Shown: positions 44,079 to 52,870 of the stretch, piece after piece
How positions within the stretch are numbered: position 1 is the stretch's first letter
Layout of the letters: each line of letters begins with the position of its first letter
From: Candidatus Solibacter usitatus
GTDB lineage: Bacteria > Acidobacteriota > Terriglobia > Bryobacterales > Bryobacteraceae
Assembly: GCA_016213245.1 (NCBI GenBank)
Contig: JACRBC010000106.1
Span: forward strand, 1-52,870
Direction: 5' to 3'
Length of the DNA: 52,870 nt
Made by a program: the position numbers and the translations under genes
The notes under the pieces: model-generated
The model's database searches: none
What the model saw: only the letters and a program-made list of their open reading frames with translations
What the model was told of the DNA's origin: nothing

Positions 44079-45251
44079 ATGCGAATCGACGACATCCAGC
44101 GGGCACTGCGCGAAGAAGGCCTCGACGGCTGGCTCTTTTTCGACCATCACGGGCGCGACCCGCTGGCCTATCGCGTGCTGCGCTTTGAGCCCGGACGGAT
44201 GGTGACGCGGCGCTGGTATTACTTTGTACCGGCGACGGGCGCGCCGCGCGGCCTGGCGCACAAGGTGGAGCCGAAGATGCTGGATGCGCTGCCTGGTGAA
44301 AAGACCCTGTATGCCGGCTGGCAACAGCAGCGCTACGCGCTGGGCGAGCTGCTGCGCGGGTGCAAGGCGATCGCCATGCAGTATTCGCCGGAGTGCGCCG
44401 TGCCCTATGTGGCCAACGTGGACGCAGGCACCGTGGAACTGGTGCGTTCGTGCGGGGTGGAGGTGCGGACTTCGGCGGACCTGATCCAGTACTTCGAGGC
44501 GCGCTGGACGGCCGAGCAGTATGAGTCGCACAAGGCGGCCGGGGTGAAGGTGGACGCAGTGCGGCGGGCGGCGTTCGTGAAAGCGGCGGGCTGCCTGGCG
44601 AGCGGGACACGCGTGACGGAACTCGACATCAAGCAGTTCGTGCTGGACGGATTCGCGGCCGCAGGCCTGTTCACCGATCACGGGCCGATTGTGGCGGTGA
44701 ACTCGAATGCATCCAATCCACACTACGAACCGACGGCGGAGCGGCACACCGAGATCCGCAAAGGAGACCTGTTGCTGATCGACTTGTGGGCCAAGCTGGC
44801 GCGGCCGGGGGCTGTGTATTACGACATCACCTGGACCGGGTTTATGGGCGCGGCGCCGCCCGATGCGATGCTGAACGTCTTTGCGGCGGTGGCCGGAGCG
44901 CGCGACGCCGCGGTGGAATGCGTGCAAGCCGCCGCGCGGCAGGGCAGGGAACTGCGGGGGTACGAGGTGGACGACGCGGCGCGCGGGCACTTGCAGGCGA
45001 CCGGTCTGGCGGAGTGGTTCTTCCACCGCACGGGACACTCGATCGGCGAAGAGGTGCACGGCAACGGCGCCAACATGGACAACTACGAGACGCACGACAT
45101 CCGGCGGGTGATTCCGCGCACGTGCTTCTCGGTGGAGCCGGGCGTGTATCTGCCGGAGTTCGGCATCCGCTCGGAGGTGAACGTCTACCGCGCGGAGAGC
45201 GACGCGGAAGTGACGGGGGAGATCCAGCGGGAGCTGCTGCGGCTGGTCTGA
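44079..45251 (+). CDS. M24-family metallopeptidase (Xaa-Pro aminopeptidase type)
   Basis: The 390-residue protein has an N-terminal creatinase-like domain (IDDIQRALREEGLDGWLFFDH) and the pita-bread catalytic domain. Metal ligands are seen in LLLIDLWAKLA (Asp), VYYDITWTGF (Asp), FHRTGHSIGEEVHGNG (His), CFSVEPGVYLP (Glu) and GIRSEVNVYR (Glu). It would remove N-terminal residues before proline, or cut a related substrate such as a dipeptide. It diverges from valS with a short shared promoter. Cytosolic, no signal peptide. Confidence 0.92.
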   Translation: MRIDDIQRALREEGLDGWLFFDHHGRDPLAYRVLRFEPGRMVTRRWYYFVPATGAPRGLAHKVEPKMLDALPGEKTLYAGWQQQRYALGELLRGCKAIAMQYSPECAVPYVANVDAGTVELVRSCGVEVRTSADLIQYFEARWTAEQYESHKAAGVKVDAVRRAAFVKAAGCLASGTRVTELDIKQFVLDGFAAAGLFTDHGPIVAVNSNASNPHYEPTAERHTEIRKGDLLLIDLWAKLARPGAVYYDITWTGFMGAAPPDAMLNVFAAVAGARDAAVECVQAAARQGRELRGYEVDDAARGHLQATGLAEWFFHRTGHSIGEEVHGNGANMDNYETHDIRRVIPRTCFSVEPGVYLPEFGIRSEVNVYRAESDAEVTGEIQRELLRLV

Positions 45252-45315
45252 GGGCTTGTCTGACGGCGCGTCTTGCGCGGGCATGGCGCTTCTGATATCT
45301 CTAGTGCGGAACAAC

Positions 45316-47559
45316 ATGCGACTCACCTTGTCCGCAACCGTCCTTTCTGTGCTTGCCGCCGCCGCTTGCCCGGCGGCCGAACTCGGCCGCTGGGACGCGG
45401 CCCAGCCCGCCAAAGCGCAAGGCATCCGCCTGGAACGCGCCGTCGACTCGCCGTGGCGCATCGAGCCGCAGGCCGGCGCAGCGGTGGCGCGCCTAACGCC
45501 GAGCGCGGACTACTACACGCGCACGGCCTACCTGCTTTCACTGGAAAAGGCGGCGCCCGGCAAGGTCTGGCTGGTGCTTGAGTTCCTGGACCGCGGCTAC
45601 GGCCTCATCAACCTCTCCCCGGGGCTGGCGGAAACGCGGCAGTGGGGCGTGGCGCGCGTGAACTCCGGCCGCGTGCGGCGCGCCGTGTTCCAGTTCGACA
45701 AGGCTCCGCCGGCGCGCATCCGCGTGGAAGGGCTGGACTACCTGCGGGCGGCCACGTTGTCCGACCAGCAGCCCGCGTTGGAGCCCGCGCCGCTGGTGGA
45801 CCCGGCGGTGCGATTCACGATCCACTCCGAGCGGGTAAGCACAGCCTCCGGCGACTCGGCCTCCCCTGACCATATCGCCGACGCGCTGGCTGGGCTCCGC
45901 AATCAACTGCCGCTGGTACGCGCGATGGGCTTCAACGGCGTTGAGACCTACGTGCGCTGGGGCTACGTCGAGCGCACGCGCGGCGCCTACGACTGGCGCT
46001 ACTACGACGCCATCCTGGACGAGATCGAGAAGCACGGCTTGCAGTGGTTCCCGATGCTGCTGGCCGGCTCCGGCTATGCGCTGCCCGCCTGGCTCCACGA
46101 CTCGAAGGACAACATCGGGTTTGAGTGCCTCGAACACGGCATCAAGCACGACACGCAGACCATCTTCCATCCCTTCCAGACCGAGTACGCCAGCCGCTTC
46201 ATCGCCGAATTCGGCCGCCACTACCGGCAGCGCAAGTCGCTGCTGGGCATCCGGCTGGGGCCGAGCGGCGACTACGGCGAGGCGCAATACCCGGCCAAGG
46301 GGCCCGGCTACGGCTTCAAGGAGAGCCACACGCACATCGGCTACTGGGCGGCCGATCCCCATGCCAAGGCAGATTTCCGCCGCTACTTGCAGAAGCAGTA
46401 CGGCGAGATCGCCAAGCTCAACGCGGCCTGGAGCGGTAAGTTCGAGTCGTTTGACCAGGTGCAGACGTTTCTGCCGGAGACCGCGCTGACCCGGCGCCAG
46501 CGCATCGACTTCGCCGACTGGTACATGGGCGCGATGAGCGACTGGTGCGAGAAGTGGGCCATCTGGTCGCGGCAGGCGCTGCCCGAGACTTCCATCCACC
46601 AGTCCTCCGGCGGCTGGGGGCCGGTGCAGATCGGAACCGACTACAGTTACCAGGCACGCAGCATGTCGAAGGTCCACGGCGGCATCCGGCTGACGAATGA
46701 GGGCGACGACTTTCCCGACAACTTCACCATCACGCGCATGGCCAACTCCGCGGCGCGCTTCTACGGCATCCCGACCGGCTACGAGCCGGGCGGCTTCGGC
46801 AGCAAGCGCGGGGTGATGGCGCGGCTCTACAACGCCGTCACCACCGGCGCGGTGCACCTGTTCTACTATCTTGGCAACCTGACCTCCAACGACCAGTCCA
46901 TCGACGCCTGGCTGCGCCACTCCAAGCTGCTCGATCAGCGCGCCAAGCCGCTGATCGACGTCGCCGCCTTCTACCCGGATACCGCTTTGAAGCTCGACGA
47001 CGAAGTGGTCCGCTACCGCTGGGGCTCCATCTACTTCAGCGTGGCGCGCACGCTGAGGGAGCAGCTCGACTTCGACTACGCCAGCGAGCAGATGATCCTG
47101 GACGGGGCGCTGCCGCGCTACAAGGTGCTGCTGTTCCTGTGGGGCTCGGTGACCGAGCGGCCGGTGCTGGAGCGCATCGACGCCTGGGTGCGCAACGGCG
47201 GCACGCTGGTGTTCGCGCCGCGGCCGCGGGGCATTCCCACGACGGTGGAGGGCGACACCTCCATCGCGAGGCGGTGGCTAGAGGGAGACACGGGCAAGGG
47301 GCGCGTCATTCAGTGGCACGGCGACCTGGTGCCGGCGCGGTCGTATTCGACTTTCGTCCGCGATCTGGTGCTGAAGACGCCGGGCGTCCAGCCGGCGATC
47401 CGCGCGGCGCTCGAGATGCGCAAGCCGGACAGCGTGTTCTGGAGCGTGCTGGAAAACGGCAAGCTGATGCTGCTCAATTTCGGCGATGACGCGGCCACGG
47501 TGCGGCTGGCGTCTGGCAAGTCACTGACCATTCCGCCGTACGAGATTGCGGTGGAGTGA
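45316..47559 (+). CDS. Secreted glycoside hydrolase, GH42-like (beta-galactosidase-type) TIM barrel
   Basis: The 747-residue protein has a signal peptide (MRLTLSATVLSVLAAAACPAAE), an N-terminal beta domain and then a TIM barrel with MGFNGVETYVRWGYVE, WFPMLLAGSGYALPAWL and IRLGPSGDYGEAQYP. The last block resembles the acid/base loop of GH42/GH14-like enzymes, with the Glu in YGEAQ. A second acidic block RLTNEGDDFPDN may hold the nucleophile. A beta-galactosidase-trimerisation-like domain follows (YKVLLFLWGSVTERP, WVRNGGTLVFAPRPRG). I start at 45316 because upstream Met residues (45256, 45283) precede the signal peptide. Glycan specificity is not readable. Confidence 0.8.
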   Translation: MRLTLSATVLSVLAAAACPAAELGRWDAAQPAKAQGIRLERAVDSPWRIEPQAGAAVARLTPSADYYTRTAYLLSLEKAAPGKVWLVLEFLDRGYGLINLSPGLAETRQWGVARVNSGRVRRAVFQFDKAPPARIRVEGLDYLRAATLSDQQPALEPAPLVDPAVRFTIHSERVSTASGDSASPDHIADALAGLRNQLPLVRAMGFNGVETYVRWGYVERTRGAYDWRYYDAILDEIEKHGLQWFPMLLAGSGYALPAWLHDSKDNIGFECLEHGIKHDTQTIFHPFQTEYASRFIAEFGRHYRQRKSLLGIRLGPSGDYGEAQYPAKGPGYGFKESHTHIGYWAADPHAKADFRRYLQKQYGEIAKLNAAWSGKFESFDQVQTFLPETALTRRQRIDFADWYMGAMSDWCEKWAIWSRQALPETSIHQSSGGWGPVQIGTDYSYQARSMSKVHGGIRLTNEGDDFPDNFTITRMANSAARFYGIPTGYEPGGFGSKRGVMARLYNAVTTGAVHLFYYLGNLTSNDQSIDAWLRHSKLLDQRAKPLIDVAAFYPDTALKLDDEVVRYRWGSIYFSVARTLREQLDFDYASEQMILDGALPRYKVLLFLWGSVTERPVLERIDAWVRNGGTLVFAPRPRGIPTTVEGDTSIARRWLEGDTGKGRVIQWHGDLVPARSYSTFVRDLVLKTPGVQPAIRAALEMRKPDSVFWSVLENGKLMLLNFGDDAATVRLASGKSLTIPPYEIAVE

Positions 47560-47577
47560 GGGGCGGGGGCGGCGCTT

Positions 47578-48660
47578 TCAGCCGGACTGCGAGCCTGGAT
47601 CCATCGGTGGGGCTGCCCTGATCTCCTCGCTCAGATCCTCGCCGGAACTCAGCTCCGCCTCCAACTCTTCAATGCTCGGCAGGCTTCCCTTCAGCCGGTC
47701 GGGCAGCTCTTCGAGCAGCCGGAAGTCGCCGATGCCCGTGGGCTTCACCGTGTCTCGCAGCGTGTATTCGACAATGATCTGGTTCTTGGACTTGGACAGA
47801 GTGAGCCCGATGCTCGGCTGATCACTGTGATGTTTGAGCAAGTCATCCACCGCCGAGAGGTAGAAGTTCATCTTCCCGGCGTCCTCGGGCTTGAACGGAC
47901 TCGTCTTGGGTTCAATCACGATGAAAGCGCGCAGTCGCAAGTGGTAGAAGAGCAGAGCAATCCGGTAGTCCTGTCCACCTACCTCCAAAGGGTACTGGCT
48001 CCCGACGAATGCGAAGCCGGTGCCCAATTCCAGAAGGAACTCGCGAATGTGGTCGAGCAGGGCGCGCCCCATGTCGCGCTCCCTGGCTTCAGATGAGAGA
48101 GTGAGGAAGTCGAAGTTGTAGGGGTCTTTGAGAATCTGCTGCGCCAGGTCGGATTGAGGATTCGGCAGCGCACGGTGAAAGTTCGTTGCCGCCCGGCCCT
48201 GCCTGCGGTAAAGACCGCTTTCGATCTGGAGGACGAGGACGTTGCGGCTCCAGCCGTTGGCGACGGTCTGCTGCGCGTACCAGAGGCGTTCCTCCGGGGA
48301 TTTCAGGCGATCCAGAATCCGGACATTGTGGCCCCACGGTATTTGTGCAACAAGCTGTTGCACAATTGCCTCGTCCGGCCACGCCTCCGCGAACGCTCGC
48401 ATGTACTGGAGATTCCGGGGGGAAAGGCCCTGCATCTCCGGGAACGACCGGTGCAAGTCCTGTGCCAACGAATCGATGACCTTGGCGTCCCAACCCTCCG
48501 CCTGCTGCCGAGCCAGGATCTCGCGGCCAACCGACCAGTAAAGCAGCACCAACTCCCGATTCACGGCCAGCCCGGCGCGGACCTGCGCCTCCTGGATCCG
48601 CTGTCCCACGCTGGACAGAAGTGACTGGTACTCGTTGGAATTGGCAAGTGGTAGGGTCAT
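47578..48660 (-). CDS. DUF1016 / PDDEXK-type nuclease (YhcG-like)
   Basis: The 360-residue protein has the N-terminal DUF1016 winged-helix-like half (AVNRELVLLYWSVGREIL, LSPRNLQYMRAFAEAWP, PWGHNVRILDRLKSPEE) and a C-terminal PD-(D/E)xK nuclease fold (QDYRIALLFYHLRLRAF, IVIEPKTSPFKPEDAGKMNF). The catalytic doublet is here E-P-K where most relatives have D-L-K. Such proteins occur in mobile and defence islands, but their role is unsettled. It has no partner genes here; it lies 18 bases after the convergent hydrolase gene. Start MTLPLANSNEYQSLL at 48660 fits the family. Confidence 0.88.
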   Translation of the reverse strand: MTLPLANSNEYQSLLSSVGQRIQEAQVRAGLAVNRELVLLYWSVGREILARQQAEGWDAKVIDSLAQDLHRSFPEMQGLSPRNLQYMRAFAEAWPDEAIVQQLVAQIPWGHNVRILDRLKSPEERLWYAQQTVANGWSRNVLVLQIESGLYRRQGRAATNFHRALPNPQSDLAQQILKDPYNFDFLTLSSEARERDMGRALLDHIREFLLELGTGFAFVGSQYPLEVGGQDYRIALLFYHLRLRAFIVIEPKTSPFKPEDAGKMNFYLSAVDDLLKHHSDQPSIGLTLSKSKNQIIVEYTLRDTVKPTGIGDFRLLEELPDRLKGSLPSIEELEAELSSGEDLSEEIRAAPPMDPGSQSG

Positions 48661-48746
48661 TTCCGTTATGCTCCCCAGTTTATTCCAAAATCCTGATTCG
48701 GTACAGCGCGTTCGCGCCGGCCGGGGCGCAGGCAAGGGGCGATGGG

Positions 48747-49769
48747 TCAAGCGCTGTTGGTGAACTCGACCAGTTCGGCGAGCTTGCGGCGGGCGGCGCC
48801 GGAGTCCAGCGCCTCGGCGGCCAGCGCCATGCCTTCGCGGAAGCCGGCGGCGCGGCCGGAGACCGTGAGGCCGGCGGCGGCGTTGACCAGCACGATGTCG
48901 CGGTGGGGGCCGCGGGCGCCGGCCAGGACGGCGAACGTCAGTTCACGGTTTGCTACCACGCCGCCGCCGCGCAGGTCATCGAGGGTGGAGCGGGGGACGC
49001 CGAAGTCTTCGGGCGTGATCTGCCGGTGGTCGATGGCGCCGCGCAGGACGGCAAACAGGTGTGTGGGGGCGGTAGTGGAGATTTCGTCGAGCCCGTCGTG
49101 GCCGTGGACGACGTAGCCGCGGGCGAGGCCGAGGGAGGCCAGCGTCAGGGCCATCAATTCGGCGGCCGGCAGTGAAGGGGCGCCGACAAGCTGCGCCGTG
49201 GCGCCCGCCGGGTTGGTGAGCGGCCCCAGGAGGTTGAAAGCGGTGCGCGTCTTGAGCTCCGCCCGCGCGGCGGCGGCATGTTTCATGGCGGGGTGCAGCG
49301 CCGGGGCGAAGAGGAAGCCGAAGCCCACTTCGCGGATGGAGCGCGCGATCATGAGGGGGTCGGAGAGCAGCTTCACGCCGAGGGCTTCCAGCAGGTCGGC
49401 GCTGCCGCATTGAGAGGACGCCGAGCGGTTGCCGTGCTTGGCCACCGGGACGCCGCAGGCGGCCACGACGATGGCGGCGACGGTGGAGACGTTCAGCGTG
49501 CCCAGGCCGTCGCCGCCGGTGCCGCAGGTATCGAGCACCGGACGGTCGGTGATGCCGTGGTCGATTGCGACGGCGCTTTCGCGCATGGCCTGGGCCATGC
49601 CGAGGATCTCGTCCGAGGTCTCGCCCTTGACGCGCAGAGCGGCGGCGAAGGCGGCGATTTGAGGCGTGGTGGCCTCACCCGCAAGGATGGCGCGCATGGC
49701 CTGGCGGGCGTCGGCGGCGGTCAGACTCTGCCTGTTCATCAGGCGATGCAGATAGGGCAGAAACGGCAT
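48747..49769 (-). CDS. trpD: Anthranilate phosphoribosyltransferase
   Basis: The enzyme joins anthranilate and PRPP in tryptophan synthesis. The 340-residue protein shows the PRPP-binding [17 protein letters not shown], the [21 protein letters not shown] block and [12 protein letters not shown] second Met at residue 11 ([13 protein letters not shown]) is a possible alternative start. No other trp gene is in the window, so trp genes are split in this genome. It diverges from sucC by 53 bases. Confidence 0.95.
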   Translation of the reverse strand: MPFLPYLHRLMNRQSLTAADARQAMRAILAGEATTPQIAAFAAALRVKGETSDEILGMAQAMRESAVAIDHGITDRPVLDTCGTGGDGLGTLNVSTVAAIVVAACGVPVAKHGNRSASSQCGSADLLEALGVKLLSDPLMIARSIREVGFGFLFAPALHPAMKHAAAARAELKTRTAFNLLGPLTNPAGATAQLVGAPSLPAAELMALTLASLGLARGYVVHGHDGLDEISTTAPTHLFAVLRGAIDHRQITPEDFGVPRSTLDDLRGGGVVANRELTFAVLAGARGPHRDIVLVNAAAGLTVSGRAAGFREGMALAAEALDSGAARRKLAELVEFTNSA

Positions 49770-49822
49770 GTTATTATGGGTTTCGGGGCTTTCACCGAGC
49801 CTACCACAAGCGGATTCCTACT

Positions 49823-50980
49823 ATGAAAATTCACGAGTACCAGGCCAAGGCGATCCTGGCCCAATACGGCGTCCCTGTGCCGCGAGGCCGGGTGGCGCTT
49901 TCCGTCGCTGAGGCGCGGCAGGTGGCCGAGGAGCTGGGCGGGCGCGTGGTGGTCAAAGCGCAGATCCACGCCGGAGGCCGCGGCAAGGGCGGCGGCGTCA
50001 AGCTGGCGGCCAATGCGGCCGAGGCGGCCGAGATCGCATCCAGGATCCTGGGCATGACGCTGGTCACCCATCAGACCGGGCCGGAAGGCCGGGTCGTGGA
50101 GCGGCTGCTGGTGGAAGAGACGCTGCCCATCGCCAAAGAACTCTACCTCGGCATCGTGCTCGATCGCGCGCAGGGCAAGCTGGTGATGATGGCCTCATCC
50201 GCCGGCGGCATGGACATCGAGCACGTGGCCGCGACGACGCCAGAGCTGATCCTGAAGGAAGCCTTCGACCCGGCGGCGGGTCTGCTCTCCTGGCAGGCGC
50301 GCAAGCTGGCCTTCGGCATCGGCATTCCGGCCGCCAGCGTCGGCGGCGCGGTGAAGGCGATGATGGCGCTGGCCAAGGCCTATGTGGAGACCGACGCCTC
50401 GCTGGCCGAGATCAACCCGCTGGTGCTGGCCGGGGACGGCCGCATCGTCGCGCTGGACGCCAAGATCAACTTCGACGACAACGCCCTGTTCCGCCACAAG
50501 GAGCTGGCCGAGCTGCGCGATCTGAACGAAGAGGACCCGCTGGAAGTGGAGGCCTCGAAGTTCGATTTGAACTACATCAAGCTGGACGGCACGGTGGGCT
50601 GCATGGTGAACGGCGCGGGCCTGGCCATGGCGACGATGGACATCAGCAAGGACGCCGGCGGCAGCCCGGCGAACTTCCTCGACGTAGGCGGCGGGGCGAA
50701 CAAGGAGCAGATCCGCAATGCCTTCCGCATCCTGATGGACGACAAGAGCGTCAAGGCCGTGCTGATCAATATTTTCGGCGGCATTCTGCGCTGCGACACG
50801 CTGGCCGCCGGCGTGGTGGACGCCTCGCGCGAACTGGGGATGAACCTGCCGCTGGTAATCCGCATGGAGGGCACCAACGTCGAGGAAGGCCGCCGCATCC
50901 TGCGGGAGTCCGGCCTCAACTTCACTGTGGCCGAGGGCATGAAGGACGCCGCTGAAAAAGTGGTCGCGCTGGCGGGCTAG
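49823..50980 (+). CDS. sucC: Succinyl-CoA synthetase beta subunit (ADP-forming)
   Basis: The 385-residue ATP-grasp subunit binds nucleotide and succinate. It opens [20 protein letters not shown] and has [19 protein letters not shown] and, near the C-terminus, [26 protein letters not shown] and [10 protein letters not shown]. It is followed 16 bases on by sucD. Together they convert succinyl-CoA to succinate with nucleotide phosphorylation in the TCA cycle. Confidence 0.97.
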   Translation: MKIHEYQAKAILAQYGVPVPRGRVALSVAEARQVAEELGGRVVVKAQIHAGGRGKGGGVKLAANAAEAAEIASRILGMTLVTHQTGPEGRVVERLLVEETLPIAKELYLGIVLDRAQGKLVMMASSAGGMDIEHVAATTPELILKEAFDPAAGLLSWQARKLAFGIGIPAASVGGAVKAMMALAKAYVETDASLAEINPLVLAGDGRIVALDAKINFDDNALFRHKELAELRDLNEEDPLEVEASKFDLNYIKLDGTVGCMVNGAGLAMATMDISKDAGGSPANFLDVGGGANKEQIRNAFRILMDDKSVKAVLINIFGGILRCDTLAAGVVDASRELGMNLPLVIRMEGTNVEEGRRILRESGLNFTVAEGMKDAAEKVVALAG

Positions 50981-50996
50981 GGAACAGGAATTCACG

Positions 50997-51872
50997 ATGA
51001 GCGTACTGGTCAACAAACACACGCGCCTGCTGGTGCAGGGCTTCACGGGCAAGGAAGGCACCTTTCACACCACGCAGGCGATCGCCTACGGCAGCAACGT
51101 CGTCGGCGGGGTGACGCCCGGCAAGGGCGGCTCGACGCACCTGGACCGGCCCGTCTTTGACACCGTGGCCGAAGCGGTGAAGGCCACCGGCGCCAACGCC
51201 AGCGTGATCTTCGTGCCGCCGGCTTTCGCCGCCGAGGCCGTGATGGAAGCGGCCGACGCGGGGCTTCCCCTGGTGGTCTGCATCACCGAGGGCATTCCGG
51301 CCATCGACATGGTCAAGGCCTGGCAGTACCTTCAGTCGAGGCCGGCCACGCGGCTGATCGGGCCCAACTGCCCGGGCATCATCACGCCGGGGGAGTGCAA
51401 GATCGGCATCATGCCCGGCGCTATCCACAAGGCGGGACGCGTGGGCGTGGTATCGCGCTCCGGCACGCTGACCTATGAGGCGGTGGGGCAGCTCAGCGAG
51501 CTGGGGATCGGGCAATCGACCTGCATCGGCATCGGCGGGGACCCCATCATCGGGACGACGCATATCGACGCCGTGCGGCTGTTCAACGAGGATCCGGACA
51601 CCGACGCCATCGTGATGATCGGCGAGATCGGCGGCAACGCCGAGGAGCTGGCCGCAGCCTACGTGAAGCAGTACGTGCGCAAGCCGGTGGTGGGCTTCAT
51701 CGCCGGCCAGACGGCGCCGCCCGGCCGCCGCATGGGTCACGCCGGGGCCATCATATCCGGAGGGTCGGGCAAGGCCAGCGACAAGATGGCCGCCATGGCC
51801 GATGCCGGCATTGTGGTGTGCCAGTCGCCCGCCGAGATGGGCGAGAAGATCAAGTCCGCGCTGAAACTTTAG
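50997..51872 (+). CDS. sucD: Succinyl-CoA synthetase alpha subunit
   Basis: The 291-residue CoA-binding subunit has [20 protein letters not shown] at the start, GGVTPGKGG, the [20 protein letters not shown] loop, and the phosphohistidine loop [15 protein letters not shown] near residue 243. It shares the operon with sucC and is followed by ndk after 12 bases. Confidence 0.97.
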   Translation: MSVLVNKHTRLLVQGFTGKEGTFHTTQAIAYGSNVVGGVTPGKGGSTHLDRPVFDTVAEAVKATGANASVIFVPPAFAAEAVMEAADAGLPLVVCITEGIPAIDMVKAWQYLQSRPATRLIGPNCPGIITPGECKIGIMPGAIHKAGRVGVVSRSGTLTYEAVGQLSELGIGQSTCIGIGGDPIIGTTHIDAVRLFNEDPDTDAIVMIGEIGGNAEELAAAYVKQYVRKPVVGFIAGQTAPPGRRMGHAGAIISGGSGKASDKMAAMADAGIVVCQSPAEMGEKIKSALKL

Positions 51873-51884
51873 GATTGGACATTT

Positions 51885-52298
51885 ATGGAACGCACTTTCG
51901 CCATTATCAAGCCGGACGCCGTGGCCGCCGGCCATTCGGGCCACATCATCGCCATGATCGAAGAGGCCGGCTTCAGGATCCTGGCCATGCGCAGCCAGCA
52001 CCTGACGCGCGCGGTCGCCGAGGGCTTCTACGCCGTCCACAAGGGCAAGGGATTCTTCGACGAGCTGATTGAGTTCATGACCGAAGCTCCGGTGATCCTG
52101 CTGTCGCTGGAGCGCGACAACGCCGTGGCCCAGTGGCGCGAGGTGATGGGGGCGACCAATCCGGAGAGCGCCGCGCCCGGCACCGTCCGCAAGCTCTATG
52201 GCGCGAGCATCGGCCGCAACGCCAGCCACGGGTCGGATTCGGTGGAGAACGCCGCGATCGAGCTGAACTGGTTCTTCCGGGGCTCCGAGCTGGGCTGA
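51885..52298 (+). CDS. ndk: Nucleoside diphosphate kinase
   Basis: The 137-residue enzyme balances NTP pools. Catalytic His is residue 115 in GRNASHGSDSVENA, and the start ERTFAIIKPDAV and the ATNPESAAPGTVRKLYG block are typical. It is the third gene of sucC-sucD-ndk, a grouping that makes sense because succinyl-CoA synthetase yields GTP or ATP and Ndk exchanges them. Confidence 0.97.
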   Translation: MERTFAIIKPDAVAAGHSGHIIAMIEEAGFRILAMRSQHLTRAVAEGFYAVHKGKGFFDELIEFMTEAPVILLSLERDNAVAQWREVMGATNPESAAPGTVRKLYGASIGRNASHGSDSVENAAIELNWFFRGSELG

Positions 52299-52319
52299 GC
52301 GGATTGCGGATGCGGGCGC

Positions 52320-52655
52320 TCAGCCGCGCAGCGCGTGGGGCGACTTCAACTTCTTTCGCACGCGTGGTTGCCGATTCGCGCCGGGCAATGCCTTATGGGG
52401 TAGGCGCATGAAGTTTTCTGGCCGGAGCAGGCTTGCCACCGAGATGTCCTCGTCGATCGCCTCCCAGTGAACTCCGATGCCTCCGCCGATGAGTTCCCAA
52501 TCGGATCGTTCACGAGGTGAAGCGTCAGCCAGCCTCGGAAACCACACCAGCGGAACCGAAACGACCCGGCCATCGGAGAGCGTGACGGACAGGGCGTCGT
52601 TCGAACAGGACACCTCGACTGCCAGTGTCTCAGTACTTGCCAGTAAAGTGCTCAT
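52320..52655 (-). CDS. DUF2442 domain protein
   Basis: The 111-residue protein contains the DUF2442 signature (VEVSCSNDALSVTLSDGRVVSVPLVWFPRL with ADASPRERSDWELIGGGIGVHWEAIDEDISV). DUF2442 proteins pair with DUF4160 partners and look toxin-antitoxin-like, though the role is not settled. I start at 52655 (MSTLLASTETLAV); its first 26 bases overlap the DUF4160 gene. The C-terminal tail is basic (RQPRVRKKLKS). Confidence 0.88.
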   Translation of the reverse strand: MSTLLASTETLAVEVSCSNDALSVTLSDGRVVSVPLVWFPRLADASPRERSDWELIGGGIGVHWEAIDEDISVASLLRPENFMRLPHKALPGANRQPRVRKKLKSPHALRG

Positions 52656-52870
52656 ACCAATTCTCCAGGAAGAATTGCGCATTCTCCACGACGATCTGCC
52701 TGATCTCGGTCATCTCGTGTCCTCGAAAACCTCTCACATCGGCGACTGCCACCGGTTCGAGCCAGAACTTTGCGTAACGTCCTGCGTGCGCCACATGGAT
52801 GTGGGGTGGTTCCCGCCCCTCCATGCTGAAAAAGAAGAACCTATACCCACGGAGCCTCAGTAAAGCGGGC
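52630..52870 (-). CDS. DUF4160 domain protein, N-terminus beyond window edge
   Basis: The visible part includes GYRFFFFSMEGREPPHIHVA, the signature of DUF4160, then RYAKFWLEPVAVADVRGF and a short C-terminus (NWYEHFTGKY). The frame is open to the window's last bases, so the true start is outside; the Met at 52824 is internal. It is upstream of and overlaps the DUF2442 gene, forming a two-gene unit. Confidence 0.85.
   Translation of the reverse strand, partial: PALLRLRGYRFFFFSMEGREPPHIHVAHAGRYAKFWLEPVAVADVRGFRGHEMTEIRQIVVENAQFFLENWYEHFTGKY

Noticed and set aside
41879..44188. Plus-strand open frame of 769 codons
   Set aside because: Antisense of valS; composition is that of a shadow frame.

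Overview
The window is about 53 kb of high-GC chromosomal DNA with 46 protein-coding genes, several gene remnants and a number of regulatory signals. The gene set points to an acidobacterium of the Solibacter/Bryobacter/Paludibaculum type (inference). The signs are two Oar-like TonB-dependent receptors with an N-terminal carboxypeptidase-regulatory domain, RR-signal Gfo/Idh/MocA oxidoreductases and sulfatase, a membrane-anchored winged-helix regulator facing a receptor, a small secreted DUF5818-like protein, and a BlaR1-like protease fused to TonB domains. No rRNA, tRNA or CRISPR array is visible.

Left part (1-6.2 kb, mostly plus strand): the 3' part of secA, two tandem 24-bp palindromes, a membrane protein whose start lies in those palindromes, an RNase J gene with its own promoter, and an FAD-linked oxidase. 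An IS630 transposase relic (6.2-6.6 kb) separates this from an accessory stretch. Region 6.6-18.4 kb carries two nutrient-uptake loci. One is a receptor plus sulfatase, with the divergent regulator. The other is a receptor, oxidoreductase and epimerase-like operon; its epimerase gene carries an in-frame 12-bp minisatellite. Next comes an ECF sigma, zinc-finger anti-sigma and membrane-protein operon (18.4-20.4 kb).

Middle part (20.7-33.2 kb): citrate synthase with a strong terminator, a secreted eight-heme cytochrome c, a small secreted protein, a D-threonine-aldolase-like PLP enzyme, a glycosidase-like protein coupled to a Pro/Gly/Tyr-repeat protein, a VapBC pair, a BlaI/BlaR1-TonB pair with a textbook operator, an orphan HigA whose HigB has been deleted to 14 codons, and another oxidoreductase.

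Right part (33.3-52.9 kb) is mainly core metabolism: thymidine kinase, FkbM methyltransferase, pantothenate kinase, a membrane glycosyltransferase-like protein, a LolA-like protein, birA-nadC-valS in one overlapping operon, an M24 peptidase, a glycoside hydrolase, a DUF1016 nuclease, trpD, sucC-sucD-ndk and a DUF2442/DUF4160 pair cut by the window edge.

The most interesting signals are: a candidate leftward small RNA (about 35872-35970) with three hairpins, two of which show UCCUCCGA anti-Shine-Dalgarno loops, before an intrinsic terminator; a recurrent TA(G/T)CCTGA promoter element placed so that several mRNAs would be leaderless or nearly so; the epimerase minisatellite; and the truncated higB fused by start/stop overlap to higA.
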